DNA of 64,000 nucleotides from Sphingopyxis sp. OPL5 (GTDB taxonomy: Bacteria > Pseudomonadota > Alphaproteobacteria > Sphingomonadales > Sphingomonadaceae): positions 2,908,001 through 2,972,000 of the forward strand of contig NZ_CP060725.1 in assembly GCF_003797775.2 (NCBI RefSeq). Reading direction: 5' to 3'. The notes beneath the pieces were generated by a model. That model saw only the letters and a list, made by a program, of their open reading frames with translations. It was not told where the DNA came from and did not search any database. Shown here one piece after another: positions 20,605-28,980 of this stretch (position 1 is the first letter of the stretch; every line of letters begins with the position of its first letter). Position numbers and translations under genes: made by a program.

Positions 20605-20733
20605 GATCCTGCTTCCCTCACATCGTTCGTGGCGCGCGGCGCTGCCGTCCGCTGTCACCGGCGAAAATCATGACCGATCTATGTGGGGAAGGGGTAAATT
20701 CGGCGTTAACCAGCGCTGCGAAAAAAATGCGCG

Positions 20734-21201
20734 TCAGCCCTCGCCGCGCACCGGATAGCCCTCGAACGCCTTGATCGTGCGCAGCGCGAAGGCACTGTGC
20801 ATCGCGGCGACGCCGGGCAGCCGCGATAGGCAATGGCGGTGCAGCCGGTCGAAGTCGGCGACATTGCGCGCCGCGACGCGCAGCCGGTAATCCGATGCAC
20901 CCGACAGCAATTGGCACTCCAGGATCTCGTCGAAGCTCTTCACCGCGCTCTCGAACGCGGTCAGCGCTTCCTCGCTCTGCGAGGTCAGGCTGATGTCGAC
21001 GAAGACGTCGAGCCCGAGGCCGATCTTGTCGGGGTCGAGCCGCGCGGCATAGCCGGCGATGATCCCGTCGCTCTCGAGCGCGCGGATGCGGCGGTGGCAC
21101 GCCGACGCCGACAGGCCGACGCTTTCGCCGAGCTCGACCGCGGGACGCGGCCCCTGTCGCTGCAGCAGGTCGAGAAGCTTGCGGTCGATCCGATCCAACA
21201 T
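20734..21201 (-). CDS. Lrp/AsnC family regulator, probable alanine dehydrogenase regulator
   Basis: 155 residues: an N-terminal winged helix-turn-helix (LDRIDRKLLDLLQRQ, recognition region SVGLSASACHRRIRALE) and a C-terminal RAM ligand-binding domain (about 70-150). ATG at 21201 is preceded by TTGGAG, which decides the start over longer in-frame options. It is divergent from the alanine dehydrogenase gene with a near-perfect dyad in between, the usual arrangement for an alanine-responsive activator of ald (family knowledge). Confidence 0.93.
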   Translation of the reverse strand: MLDRIDRKLLDLLQRQGPRPAVELGESVGLSASACHRRIRALESDGIIAGYAARLDPDKIGLGLDVFVDISLTSQSEEALTAFESAVKSFDEILECQLLSGASDYRLRVAARNVADFDRLHRHCLSRLPGVAAMHSAFALRTIKAFEGYPVRGEG

Positions 21202-21221
21202 AAAGCGCTCCAAGGCGATTT

Positions 21222-21240
21222 CGCGCACAATTTGTGCGCG
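21222..21240. promoter_or_regulatory. 19-base perfect dyad, candidate Lrp-type operator
   Basis: CGCGCACAA (21222-21230), a single central T, then TTGTGCGCG (21232-21240): nine perfectly paired bases. It lies 20 bases upstream of the regulator ATG and about 120 bases upstream of ald, so it could serve both autoregulation and control of ald. Confidence 0.7.
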
Positions 21241-21362
21241 CTTGTCGGGGAATGGACCATGATATGCAAGCACCTCGCGCGGCGAAGCTGCTATATCGGC
21301 GGCAGAGAGTCGTCGGCAACGCGAGGGGCGATCGGCGGCCACCCGGCATTGGAGAGCGACGC

Positions 21363-22478
21363 ATGATCATCGGCACCCCCAAGGAAATCAAGAATCACGA
21401 ATATCGCGTCGGCCTGACCCCAGAAAGCGCGCGCGAGCTCCACGTCCACGGTCACCGCGTGCTCGTGCAGACCGGCGCCGGCGAAGGCATCGGCGCGCAC
21501 GACCGCTATTATGTCGAGGCGGGTGCCGAGATCGTCCAGACCGCCGAGGAAATCTTCGCGACCTGCGACATGGTCGTGAAGGTCAAGGAGCCCCAGCCCG
21601 TCGAGCGCGCGATGCTCCGCCCCGGGCAGATCCTTTACACCTATCTCCATCTCGCCCCCGACCCCGACCAGACGCGCGACCTGATGGCGTCGGGCGCGGT
21701 GTGCATCGCCTACGAAACCGTCACCAGCCCGCACGGCGGCCTGCCGCTGCTGAAACCGATGAGCCAGGTCGCGGGCCGGATGTCGATCCAGGCCGGCGCG
21801 ACCGCGCTCGAAAAGGCGCACGGCGGCCGCGGCGTGCTGCTCGGCGGCGTGCCGGGTGTGGCGCCGGGCAAGGTCTGCATCATCGGCGGCGGCGTCGTCG
21901 GCTTCAACGCGGCGCAGATGGCGGCGGGGCTCGGCGCCGACGTCACCATCCTCGATCGCGATCCCGAAGTACTCGAACGCGTCGGCACCTTTTTCGAGGC
22001 GCGTGCCAAGACGCGCTTCTCGAATCGCGCCAACCTCGCCGAATGCGTCGCCGAGGCCGACCTTGTCATCGGCGCGGTGCTGATCCCCGGCGCCGAGGCT
22101 CCTAAGTTGGTCACCCGCGACATGCTCGGCACGATGCGCCCGGGTTCGGTGCTCGTCGACGTCGCGATCGACCAGGGCGGCTGCTTCGAAACCAGCCATG
22201 CGACGACCCACGCCGACCCGACCTATGTCGTCGACGGCATCGTCCATTATGCGGTCGCCAACATGCCCGGCGCGGTCGCGCGCACCAGCACCTATGCGCT
22301 CAACAACGTCACCTTGCCGCACGCGCTGCGCATCGCCGACCTGGGCTGGAAAGAGGCGCTGAAACGCGACGTGCATCTTGCGCAGGGACTCAACGTCTGG
22401 AATGGTAAGGTGACGTTCGAAGCCGTAGCCGAAGCGGTCGGGACGGACTATGTGCCTGTGGAGCAGGCACTGCTGTGA
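21363..22478 (+). CDS. ald: Alanine dehydrogenase
   Basis: NAD-dependent oxidative deamination of L-alanine to pyruvate and ammonia. The 371 residues match the family length. Key elements are [10 protein letters not shown] at the start, R15 in YRVGLTP, the lysine of KVKEPQ (about 75), the catalytic His of YLHLAPD (about 96), the NAD loop GGGVVGFNA (about 175) and the Asp in VDVAIDQGG (about 270). ATG at 21363 has GGAGAG upstream. It is divergent from an Lrp-type regulator. Confidence 0.97.
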   Translation: MIIGTPKEIKNHEYRVGLTPESARELHVHGHRVLVQTGAGEGIGAHDRYYVEAGAEIVQTAEEIFATCDMVVKVKEPQPVERAMLRPGQILYTYLHLAPDPDQTRDLMASGAVCIAYETVTSPHGGLPLLKPMSQVAGRMSIQAGATALEKAHGGRGVLLGGVPGVAPGKVCIIGGGVVGFNAAQMAAGLGADVTILDRDPEVLERVGTFFEARAKTRFSNRANLAECVAEADLVIGAVLIPGAEAPKLVTRDMLGTMRPGSVLVDVAIDQGGCFETSHATTHADPTYVVDGIVHYAVANMPGAVARTSTYALNNVTLPHALRIADLGWKEALKRDVHLAQGLNVWNGKVTFEAVAEAVGTDYVPVEQALL

Positions 22479-22499
22479 CAACAAGGACTTGAGACTAAA

Positions 22500-22748
22500 A
22501 TGACCCCCAGCGAAGACCTCCCCGAAACCGGCACCGGCGAAGAAAGCGAAAACGAAGTCCTGCGCGCCGCCCGCGAACTTCAGGCGCAAAAGGAAGCCGC
22601 CGAGGCGACCGAGGCCGCCGACAAGGAAGCGACAGGAACCGGCAAGAAGGCCGGCTGGAAAACCGCCGCAGCCGCGGCCGGCATCGGCATCGGCTCGGCG
22701 GCGGTGCTCGCCGCGCTGCTCTACGCCAACCGCGGGAAGATCAAGTAA
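22500..22748 (+). CDS. Small membrane-anchored hypothetical protein
   Basis: 82 residues: an acidic, Glu/Ala-rich N-terminal half with a likely helical stretch (VLRAARELQAQKEAAEATEA), then a Gly/Ala-rich C-terminal membrane segment (AAAAAGIGIGSAAVLAALLY) ending in basic residues. It is 21 bases after ald on the same strand. I do not recognise a family, and the assignment rests on codon use and position. Confidence 0.6.
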   Translation: MTPSEDLPETGTGEESENEVLRAARELQAQKEAAEATEAADKEATGTGKKAGWKTAAAAAGIGIGSAAVLAALLYANRGKIK

Positions 22749-22827
22749 GGCGCCCTCCTTTAGGCGGGGCTGAACAAGCTTCAGATATGACTTCTGCTGC
22801 CGGGTTGGGAGAGGGCCATCTCCCATT

Positions 22828-22902
22828 CCCGTTCGTGTCGAGCGAAGTCGAGACACCCCGAGGTCGTGCGCTGCAGATGGATGTCCCGACTTTGCTCGAC
22901 AC
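22828..22902. repeat. Intergenic palindromic repeat, family C, copy 1
   Basis: The left arm CCCGTTCGTGTCGAGCGAAG begins at 22828. The right arm TCCCGACTTTGCTCGACAC (22884-22902) is its imperfect inverse. A second copy with the same left arm is at 48464-48538. The surrounding 22749-23146 spacer before sdhC is 398 bases long and holds nothing else I can name apart from the presumed sdh promoter. Confidence 0.8.
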
Positions 22903-23146
22903 AAAGGGTGCTCAGACGGGTTTTGCCTGACATGGCTCGATTCCGGTCAATCGTCGGAGCGGGCTGGCGATTGGATGAACATCGGCCCCTTTTTGCCCTT
23001 GCCGATCACCGTTTCTCCGGCTCTAACGGCGGCCGGGTCGCAAATATTCCCGCGCCGTGCAACAAAGGCTCCTAAGCAATTGCATATCGCGGCCATGGCG
23101 CTAAACCGGCGCCCATCGACCGATTAGAGTCAGAAACGGGGCTGAT

Positions 23147-23590
23147 ATGGCTGGCAACGAACCGAGCGGCAGGCCGCTCTCGCCGCATTTGCAGGTTTAT
23201 AAATGGGGACCCGCGATGACGGTCTCGATCCTCCACCGCGCGAGCGGGGACGGGTTGGCGATCGTCGGCGCGAGCATGTTCCTCTGGTGGCTCTACGCCA
23301 TCGCGGCGGGGCCCGAGGCCTATGCGGCGTTCGTCGCCTGCGTCTGGCACGACCCCAACCCCGATGCCGGCATCTTCCACACGATCACCAACATCCTGGG
23401 CAAGGTCGTGCTGGTCGGGCTGACCTGGGCCTTTTTCCAGCATATGTTTTCGGGCCTCCGCCACTTCGTCCTCGACGCCGGTGCGGGTTATGAACTCAAG
23501 ACCAACAAGCTGTGGTCGACCGTGGTGATCGCTGCGGGCGTCTTCGCGACCGCCGCGACCTGGCTCTATATATTGGGGAGCGCACTCTGA
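23147..23590 (+). CDS. sdhC: Succinate dehydrogenase cytochrome b556 subunit
   Basis: 147-residue membrane anchor of respiratory complex II. Three hydrophobic helices are visible. The typical entry is RPLSPHLQVYKW, the quinone-site region is SILHRASG (about 27-34), and the heme-ligand histidine is in SGLRHFVLD (H105). It starts an operon: the sdhD ATG overlaps the stop by one base. Confidence 0.96.
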   Translation: MAGNEPSGRPLSPHLQVYKWGPAMTVSILHRASGDGLAIVGASMFLWWLYAIAAGPEAYAAFVACVWHDPNPDAGIFHTITNILGKVVLVGLTWAFFQHMFSGLRHFVLDAGAGYELKTNKLWSTVVIAAGVFATAATWLYILGSAL

Positions 23591-23994
23591 TGGGCAACGG
23601 CACGCATCTCGGCAAGGTTCGCGGCCTCGGCTCGGCCCAGCATGGTTCGCACCACTGGCTGCAGGCGCGGTTGACCGCGCTCGGCAATCTGCTGCTCGTC
23701 GGCTTCCTCGTCGTCTCGCTCCTGCGCCTGAACCTCGGCGATTTCGCCGCGGTGCATCGCTGGGCGTCACAGCCGATGGTCGCGCTCGCGCTCATCCTGC
23801 TCGTGGTCAGCATCTTCGTCCATCTGCGCCTCGGGCTGCAGGTGCTGATCGAGGACTATGTCCACGGCGAAGCGACGCGTCTGCTCGCGCTCGTCGCGCT
23901 CAATTTCTACGCCATCGGCGGCGCCGCATTCGGGATCTTCACGATCGCCCGCATCGCACTGGCGCCCATGGCGCTCGGCCCGGGGGGCATGTGA
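23590..23994 (+). CDS. sdhD: Succinate dehydrogenase membrane anchor subunit
   Basis: 134 residues with three membrane helices. [13 protein letters not shown] near residue 20 and [16 protein letters not shown] near 83 carry the conserved W-x-x-Q-R and D-Y residues of the quinone site and the second heme-side helix. The start is coupled to sdhC (TGATG). sdhA follows after one base. Confidence 0.95.
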   Translation: MGNGTHLGKVRGLGSAQHGSHHWLQARLTALGNLLLVGFLVVSLLRLNLGDFAAVHRWASQPMVALALILLVVSIFVHLRLGLQVLIEDYVHGEATRLLALVALNFYAIGGAAFGIFTIARIALAPMALGPGGM

Positions 23995-23995
23995 C

Positions 23996-25798
23996 ATGAC
24001 CGAAGCTTACAAGATCATCGACCATATCTATGACACCGTCGTCGTCGGCGCCGGCGGGTCGGGCCTGCGCGCCACGATGGGCAGCGCCGAGGCGGGACTC
24101 AAGACCGCCTGCATCACCAAGGTGTTCCCGACGCGCAGCCACACCGTCGCGGCGCAGGGCGGCATCGCCGCCAGCCTCGGCAACAATTCGCCCGACCACT
24201 GGACCTGGCACATGTACGACACCGTCAAGGGGTCCGACTGGCTGGGTGACCAGGACGCGATCGAATATATGGTTCGCGAAGCGCCGCAGGCGGTCTACGA
24301 ACTCGAGCACGCCGGCGTGCCCTTCTCGCGCAACCAGGACGGCACCATCTACCAGCGCCCGTTCGGCGGCCATATGCAGAATATGGGCGAAGGCCCGCCG
24401 GTGCAACGCACCTGCGCCGCGGCCGACCGCACCGGCCATGCAATGCTCCACGCGCTCTATCAGCAGTCGCTGAAATATGACGCTGACTTCTTCGTCGAAT
24501 ATTTCGCGCTCGACCTGATCATGGAAGACGGCGTGTGCCGCGGCGTGATCGCGCTGTGCATGGAGGATGGCAGCATCCACCGCTTCCGCTCGCAGGCCGT
24601 CGTGCTCGCGACCGGCGGCTATGGCCGCGCCTATTTCACCGCGACCTCGGCGCACACCTGCACCGGCGACGGTGGCGGCATGGTGCTGCGCGCCGGCCTG
24701 CCATTGCAGGACATGGAATTTGTCCAGTTCCACCCGACCGGCATCTATGGCGCCGGCGTGCTGATCACCGAAGGCGCACGCGGCGAGGGCGGGTACCTCA
24801 CCAACAGCGAAGGCGAGCGTTTCATGGAACGCTATGCCCCTTCCGCGAAGGACCTCGCGTCGCGCGACGTCGTGTCGCGTTCGATGGCGCTCGAAATCCG
24901 CGAAGGCCGCGGCGTCGGTCCGCACAAGGACCATATCTACCTGCACCTCGACCATATCGATCCCGCGGTGCTCGCCGAGCGCCTGCCCGGGATTACCGAG
25001 AGCGGCAAGATTTTCGCCGGCGTCGACCTGACCCGCCAGCCGCTGCCGGTCGTGCCGACGGTCCATTACAATATGGGCGGCATTCCCTGTAACTATCATG
25101 GCGAAGTCGTGACGCTGAAGGACGGCAATCCCGATACCGTGGTCCCCGGCCTGTTCGCGGTCGGCGAAGCGGCGTGCGTGTCGGTCCACGGCGCGAACCG
25201 CCTCGGCTCGAACAGCCTGATCGACCTTGTCGTGTTCGGCCGCGCCACCGGCCACCGGCTGCGCGACATCATCAAGCCCGGCGCCGCGCAGGCCGCGCTG
25301 CCCAAGGACAGCGCCGACCTCGCGCTCGGCCGTCTCGATCATTTCCGCAACGCCAATGGCGGCTCGCCGACCGCGGTCGTCCGCGACGAAATGCAGCGCG
25401 CGATGTCGATGCACGCCGCGGTGTTCCGCACCGACGAACTGATGGCCGAGGGCAAGGACAAGCTCGCCAAGACCTATCAGCGGATGAACGACATCGGCGT
25501 CACCGACCGCAGCCTGATCTGGAACACCGACCTCATCGAAACGCTCGAGCTCGACAATCTGATCAGCCAGGCGACGGTGACGATGCATTCGGCGTTCAAC
25601 CGCAAGGAAAGCCGCGGCGCCCACGCGCACGAGGATTTCCCGAACCGCGACGATCCGAACTGGATGAAGCACAGCATCAGCTGGTTCGACGGCTGGGGCG
25701 GCAAGGGCGGCGGCGTCCGCCTCGACTACCGCCCGGTCCACGAATATACGCTCACCGACGACGCCGAATATATCAAGCCGAAGGCGCGGGTTTATTGA
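23996..25798 (+). CDS. sdhA: Succinate dehydrogenase flavoprotein subunit
   Basis: 600 residues. It oxidises succinate to fumarate. The FAD-binding [12 protein letters not shown] is at about 16-27 and the covalent-FAD histidine lies in SHTVAAQGG (about 48). Capping and active-site regions include HPTGIYGAG and [15 protein letters not shown] (about 388), and the family C-terminal RLDYRPV occurs near residue 580. The usual next gene, sdhB, is not found downstream: the following genes read the other way and none in the rest of the window encodes an iron-sulfur subunit. Confidence 0.97.
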   Translation: MTEAYKIIDHIYDTVVVGAGGSGLRATMGSAEAGLKTACITKVFPTRSHTVAAQGGIAASLGNNSPDHWTWHMYDTVKGSDWLGDQDAIEYMVREAPQAVYELEHAGVPFSRNQDGTIYQRPFGGHMQNMGEGPPVQRTCAAADRTGHAMLHALYQQSLKYDADFFVEYFALDLIMEDGVCRGVIALCMEDGSIHRFRSQAVVLATGGYGRAYFTATSAHTCTGDGGGMVLRAGLPLQDMEFVQFHPTGIYGAGVLITEGARGEGGYLTNSEGERFMERYAPSAKDLASRDVVSRSMALEIREGRGVGPHKDHIYLHLDHIDPAVLAERLPGITESGKIFAGVDLTRQPLPVVPTVHYNMGGIPCNYHGEVVTLKDGNPDTVVPGLFAVGEAACVSVHGANRLGSNSLIDLVVFGRATGHRLRDIIKPGAAQAALPKDSADLALGRLDHFRNANGGSPTAVVRDEMQRAMSMHAAVFRTDELMAEGKDKLAKTYQRMNDIGVTDRSLIWNTDLIETLELDNLISQATVTMHSAFNRKESRGAHAHEDFPNRDDPNWMKHSISWFDGWGGKGGGVRLDYRPVHEYTLTDDAEYIKPKARVY

Positions 25799-26101
25799 GC
25801 AAGTGCCAGAAGCGGTGGGTCGTTCGTTGGAAGGGCAGCAACCCCGCCGTTGATGGTGACAAGATCGTTATGATGTTTCGTCGATCGAGCACGTCGCCGA
25901 GCATCTGGAAACGCTTTATACTCATGCTGCCTGGTCCGACTCATGCGGCGACCTTTGGAAATGGTCGCGTCGCCTGAAGGCATCGCGGCTGCGCGAGTTC
26001 ATGAGCATCGATCGCGGCATATTTCTTATGGAGACAATCCGCAGGTGGAGGCCCGAAAGGAGGATGTTTCGGACCCCTTCGCTTGATGGTCTGCCTCGCG
26101 C
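25799..26101. other. Gene-free stretch after sdhA with a possible gene remnant
   Basis: About 300 bases where sdhB would be expected. No complete gene was found. On the plus strand one frame stays open from 25860 to 26183 without an early start codon and reads as protein-like sequence (for example IEHVAEHLETLYTHAAW). It is preceded in frame by two stops and runs into the toxin gene on the other strand. It may be a decayed fragment, but no family is recognisable. Confidence 0.35.
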
Positions 26102-26398
26102 TCAACCTTGCAATTGCCGCATCACATCCCGCCGCTCATGCAACACCCTGATCACATCGACCCGCTCGTCGTCGATCAGATAGAATATGAAATGGTGCCC
26201 GCTCCGCGCTCGTCTCAGGCCCGGAAAGACGTCCGCTTCTTCCGGGCGTCGTAATCCATCCACCGCAAGGCGCTCGATGGTTCGGCGGAGATCGCCGAGA
26301 TAGTGGCGGGCTTGGTCGGCGCCCCATTGTGCGATGGTGTGATCCGCGATGTCTTCGATGTCGACTTCCGCCTCGGGGCGGACGACGATGCTACGCAT
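26102..26398 (-). CDS. parE: RelE/ParE family toxin
   Basis: 98 residues: SIVVRPEAEVDIEDIADHTI, the WGADQARHY helix, a PGLRRARSGHHFIFYLI core and a DVIRVLHERRD end, all typical of ParE-type plasmid-stability toxins (gyrase poisons in characterised members). The ATG at 26398 lies eight bases inside the antitoxin gene, the usual antitoxin-first overlap. The target is inferred only from family. Confidence 0.92.
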   Translation of the reverse strand: MRSIVVRPEAEVDIEDIADHTIAQWGADQARHYLGDLRRTIERLAVDGLRRPEEADVFPGLRRARSGHHFIFYLIDDERVDVIRVLHERRDVMRQLQG

Positions 26399-26642
26399 CG
26401 CTTGCGGGGCCGAACTTCCGCTCCATGAAGGCGTCCCAATCGAAGGGGCGGGCCGGTCCGCTATCGATGCCCTTCTGTATCTCGCGCCGCAACGCCGCGA
26501 CCCCGTCGTCATAAGCGATATAACGCCGCATCGCCTCGCGCACGACCTCGCTGGTCGTCGCGAACTCGCCCGATTCGACCTTGTTGCGGGCGAATTCGAT
26601 GAAAGGTTCGCCCAAGGCGACCGAGGTGTTTTTCGCTGCCAT
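26391..26642 (-). CDS. parD: ParD-like ribbon-helix-helix antitoxin
   Basis: 83 residues. The N-terminal ribbon-helix-helix (KNTSVALGEPFIEFARNKV, then TTSEVVREAMRRY) binds DNA and represses the operon in characterised relatives. The C-terminal tail (GPARPFDWDAFMERKFG) is the toxin-wrapping type. The start at 26642 is chosen because the family begins just before the first strand. Confidence 0.92.
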   Translation of the reverse strand: MAAKNTSVALGEPFIEFARNKVESGEFATTSEVVREAMRRYIAYDDGVAALRREIQKGIDSGPARPFDWDAFMERKFGPASDA

Positions 26643-26702
26643 GCGGCGATGGTACCAAATTTTGGTAACAGCGTCCAGCGGCGCCATTTTCGCGCGCCGA
26701 GG

Positions 26703-26996
26703 CTATCCCCCAAACCACCCATGGAAGAAATTAAGGTCGGAGAAGGGTTCGTCGACCGCCTGGCCCATGATCCAGAGTTTCTGGCACGCGATCAGGAAGA
26801 ACATCAGCGCGATCGTCCACACGATGATCGTCTTGATCACCTGCCAGCGGTGCGCGTCGGCGATCGCTTTGGCGCGGGCTTTGTAATCGATGCCCAGATC
26901 GCCTTCGAACTCGGCAACAAGCTGCGCGCGGCGGGTGCGCGAAATATTCGCGATGCCCGCAGCGGTATCTTCCCCGATCGAACGGCGAGTCGCCAT
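26703..26996 (-). CDS. Small hypothetical membrane protein
   Basis: 97 residues with an N-terminal soluble part (TRRSIGEDTAAGIANISRTR) and one hydrophobic helix (IKTIIVWTIALMFFLIACQK, about 54-73), followed by an aromatic-rich tail. I do not recognise a family. It stands alone, 60 bases upstream of the antitoxin gene on the same strand. Confidence 0.65.
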   Translation of the reverse strand: MATRRSIGEDTAAGIANISRTRRAQLVAEFEGDLGIDYKARAKAIADAHRWQVIKTIIVWTIALMFFLIACQKLWIMGQAVDEPFSDLNFFHGWFGG

Positions 26997-27097
26997 CTTC
27001 CCTGCCCTGTCTAACGCGCTCGAAGCGCTAGTGTCACACCCTGCTCAATAGCCGGGAGCCACTGACAAAGCGTTAACCCGCAAAAAATCGATCGCGA

Positions 27098-27376
27098 TCA
27101 GTCCGGCGCGATCCCGATCAGCTTGATCCGGGCGCTCGCGCCGCGCAGCAGTGACAGGTTGCGCGGCGCGACGTCGAGCGCGGCGGCGAGCAGTCGCAGC
27201 ACCGCTGCGTTCGCGGCGCCATCGGCGGGCGGCGCGGTGACGCGCAGGTGCACGGTGTCGTCCGCGATCGTCACCGTGTCGCGGCTCGCGCCGGGGGTGA
27301 CGCGCACCGCAAGCCGTCCGCTCGCCGCCAGCGCACGCAGCGCTTCGGTCAGCGCCGGCTCGGGGCGATATTTCAG
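27098..27376 (-). CDS. DUF167/YggU family protein with a probable CTG start
   Basis: About 92 residues of the YggU fold: LAVRVTPGASRDTV, VHLRVTAPPADGAANAAVLRLLA (cited in part) and VAPRNLSLLRGASARIKLI. The function is unknown. There is no ATG, GTG or TTG in frame before the domain starts. The first plausible codon is CTG at 27376, which makes a CTGA overlap with the stop of the quinone reductase gene, mirroring the ATGA couplings seen elsewhere. A GTG at 27307 would truncate the first strand. Confidence 0.75.
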   Translation of the reverse strand: MKYRPEPALTEALRALAASGRLAVRVTPGASRDTVTIADDTVHLRVTAPPADGAANAAVLRLLAAALDVAPRNLSLLRGASARIKLIGIAPD

Positions 27377-28368
27377 ATGGTCACGACCAGCTTGCCGACC
27401 GCGCTGCGGTCGCCAAGCTTGGCGATCGCCTTGCCGCCGTCGGCAAGGGCATAGGTGCCGGTGACCCGCGGCTTGATCTTGCCCTGCGCCCATAGCGCGA
27501 ACAGCCGCGCGATATTGCCGCGGTTGCGCACGGGTTCGCGTGCGACGAAGGCGCCCCAGAAGACGCCGGCGACGTCGCAGCTCTTGAGCAGCGTGAGGTT
27601 GAGCGGCAGGCGCGGGATACCCGCAGGGAAACCGACGACGAGATAGCGGCCTTCCCACGCGATCGAGCGCAGCGCGGGTTCGGCATAGTCGCCGCCGACC
27701 GCGTCATAGACGAGGTTCGCACCGTTCGGCCCCACGGCCTCCTTGAACTTGTTCGCGAGGTCCTTCGACTGGTCCTTGTCGAACGGCTGGCGGCCATAGA
27801 CGACGACTTCGTCGGCGCCGGCGGCCCGTGCGATCTCGGCCTTGTCCTCGCTCGACACCCCCGCGACGACGCGCGCGCCGAACGCCTTGCCCAGTTCCAC
27901 CGCCGCGATGCCGACCCCGCCCGAGGCGCCGAGGACGAGCAAGGTGTCGCCTTCCTTGATATGCCCGCGATCGACCAGCGCATGGATGCTGGTGCCATAG
28001 GTCATCAGCAGCGAGGCCCCTTCGGCGAAGTCATGCCCGTCGGGCAAATGATAGACATTATGCACCGAAACCGCGATCGCCTCGGCCATGCCGCCGTTAC
28101 CGCAGCCCGCGATCACGCGGTCGCCGACCTTGAAGTCGGTCACGCCCTCGCCGACCTCGGCCACGAGTCCTGCGACCTCGCCGCCTGGCGCAAAGGGGCG
28201 TTCGGGCTTGAACTGATATTTGTCCTCGATGATCAATACGTCGGGGAAGTTGACCGCACAGGCCTTCACGTCGATCACGATCTGGCCGGCACCGGCACTC
28301 GGGCGCGGCAGTTCGCCGATGGCCAGCGTTTCGGGGCCGCCGGTGGCGGTCGACAAGAGAGCCTTCAT
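27373..28368 (-). CDS. NADPH:quinone oxidoreductase-like zinc-independent MDR enzyme
   Basis: 331 residues of the medium-chain dehydrogenase family: MKALLSTATGGPETLAIGE at the start, GGEVAGLVAEVGEGV (about 64), the NADP loop LGASGGVGIAAVELGKAFG (about 147) and no structural-zinc cysteine cluster. It probably reduces quinones or enones. GAGGAG upstream fits the second of two tandem ATGs (28368) better than the first (28371). Confidence 0.9.
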   Translation of the reverse strand: MKALLSTATGGPETLAIGELPRPSAGAGQIVIDVKACAVNFPDVLIIEDKYQFKPERPFAPGGEVAGLVAEVGEGVTDFKVGDRVIAGCGNGGMAEAIAVSVHNVYHLPDGHDFAEGASLLMTYGTSIHALVDRGHIKEGDTLLVLGASGGVGIAAVELGKAFGARVVAGVSSEDKAEIARAAGADEVVVYGRQPFDKDQSKDLANKFKEAVGPNGANLVYDAVGGDYAEPALRSIAWEGRYLVVGFPAGIPRLPLNLTLLKSCDVAGVFWGAFVAREPVRNRGNIARLFALWAQGKIKPRVTGTYALADGGKAIAKLGDRSAVGKLVVTI

Positions 28369-28389
28369 CATCTTCTCCTCACAGGGGTG

Positions 28390-28980
28390 TTACAGCGAAG
28401 GTTGCAGCCAGGGCCGGTCCTGCGCCAGTTTTTTCTCATAGTCGCCGATCGCGGCGTCGCTCTTTTCGGTGATCGAAATCTCGTCGAGCCCTTCGAGCAG
28501 GCACATCTTGCGGAACGGGTCGATCTCGAAGGCGAAGCGGTCCTGAAACTGGGTCGTCACCGTCTGGTTTTCGAGGTCGACATGCACCGGATCGGTCAGC
28601 GCGACCTCCATCAACCGGTCGATCGCCGCCTGCGGCAGCACGACGGGGAGGATGCCATTCTTCACCGCATTGCCCGAGAAGATGTCCGAGTAGGACGGCG
28701 CGATCACGACGCGAATGCCAAGGTCGCCCAATGCCCATGCCGCATGTTCGCGGCTCGACCCGCAGCCGAAATTGTCGCCCGCGATCAGGATCGGCGCGCC
28801 TTTATATTCGGCGCTGTCGAAAAGGTTGTCGGGGTCCTTGCGGATCGCCTCGAACGCGCCGCGGCCCATGCCCTCGCGCGTCGTGCCCTTCAGCCAGTGC
28901 GCGGGGATGATGACGTCGGTATCGACATTCTTCAGCCCGAACGGAATCGCGCGGCCATCGACCTCGTTCAGCGGGGTCAT
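28390..28980 (-). CDS. leuD: 3-isopropylmalate dehydratase small subunit
   Basis: 196 residues. With LeuC it isomerises 2- to 3-isopropylmalate in leucine synthesis. The swivel-domain motif [14 protein letters not shown] is at about 72 and [15 protein letters not shown] at about 99. The ATG at 28980 overlaps the leuC stop by four bases (ATGA). Confidence 0.97.
   Translation of the reverse strand: MTPLNEVDGRAIPFGLKNVDTDVIIPAHWLKGTTREGMGRGAFEAIRKDPDNLFDSAEYKGAPILIAGDNFGCGSSREHAAWALGDLGIRVVIAPSYSDIFSGNAVKNGILPVVLPQAAIDRLMEVALTDPVHVDLENQTVTTQFQDRFAFEIDPFRKMCLLEGLDEISITEKSDAAIGDYEKKLAQDRPWLQPSL

Noticed and set aside
26001..26183. 60-codon plus-strand gene starting at ATG 26001
   Set aside because: Its 3' half is antisense to the ParE gene and there is no ribosome site. 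At best it is part of the remnant frame described for 25860-26183.
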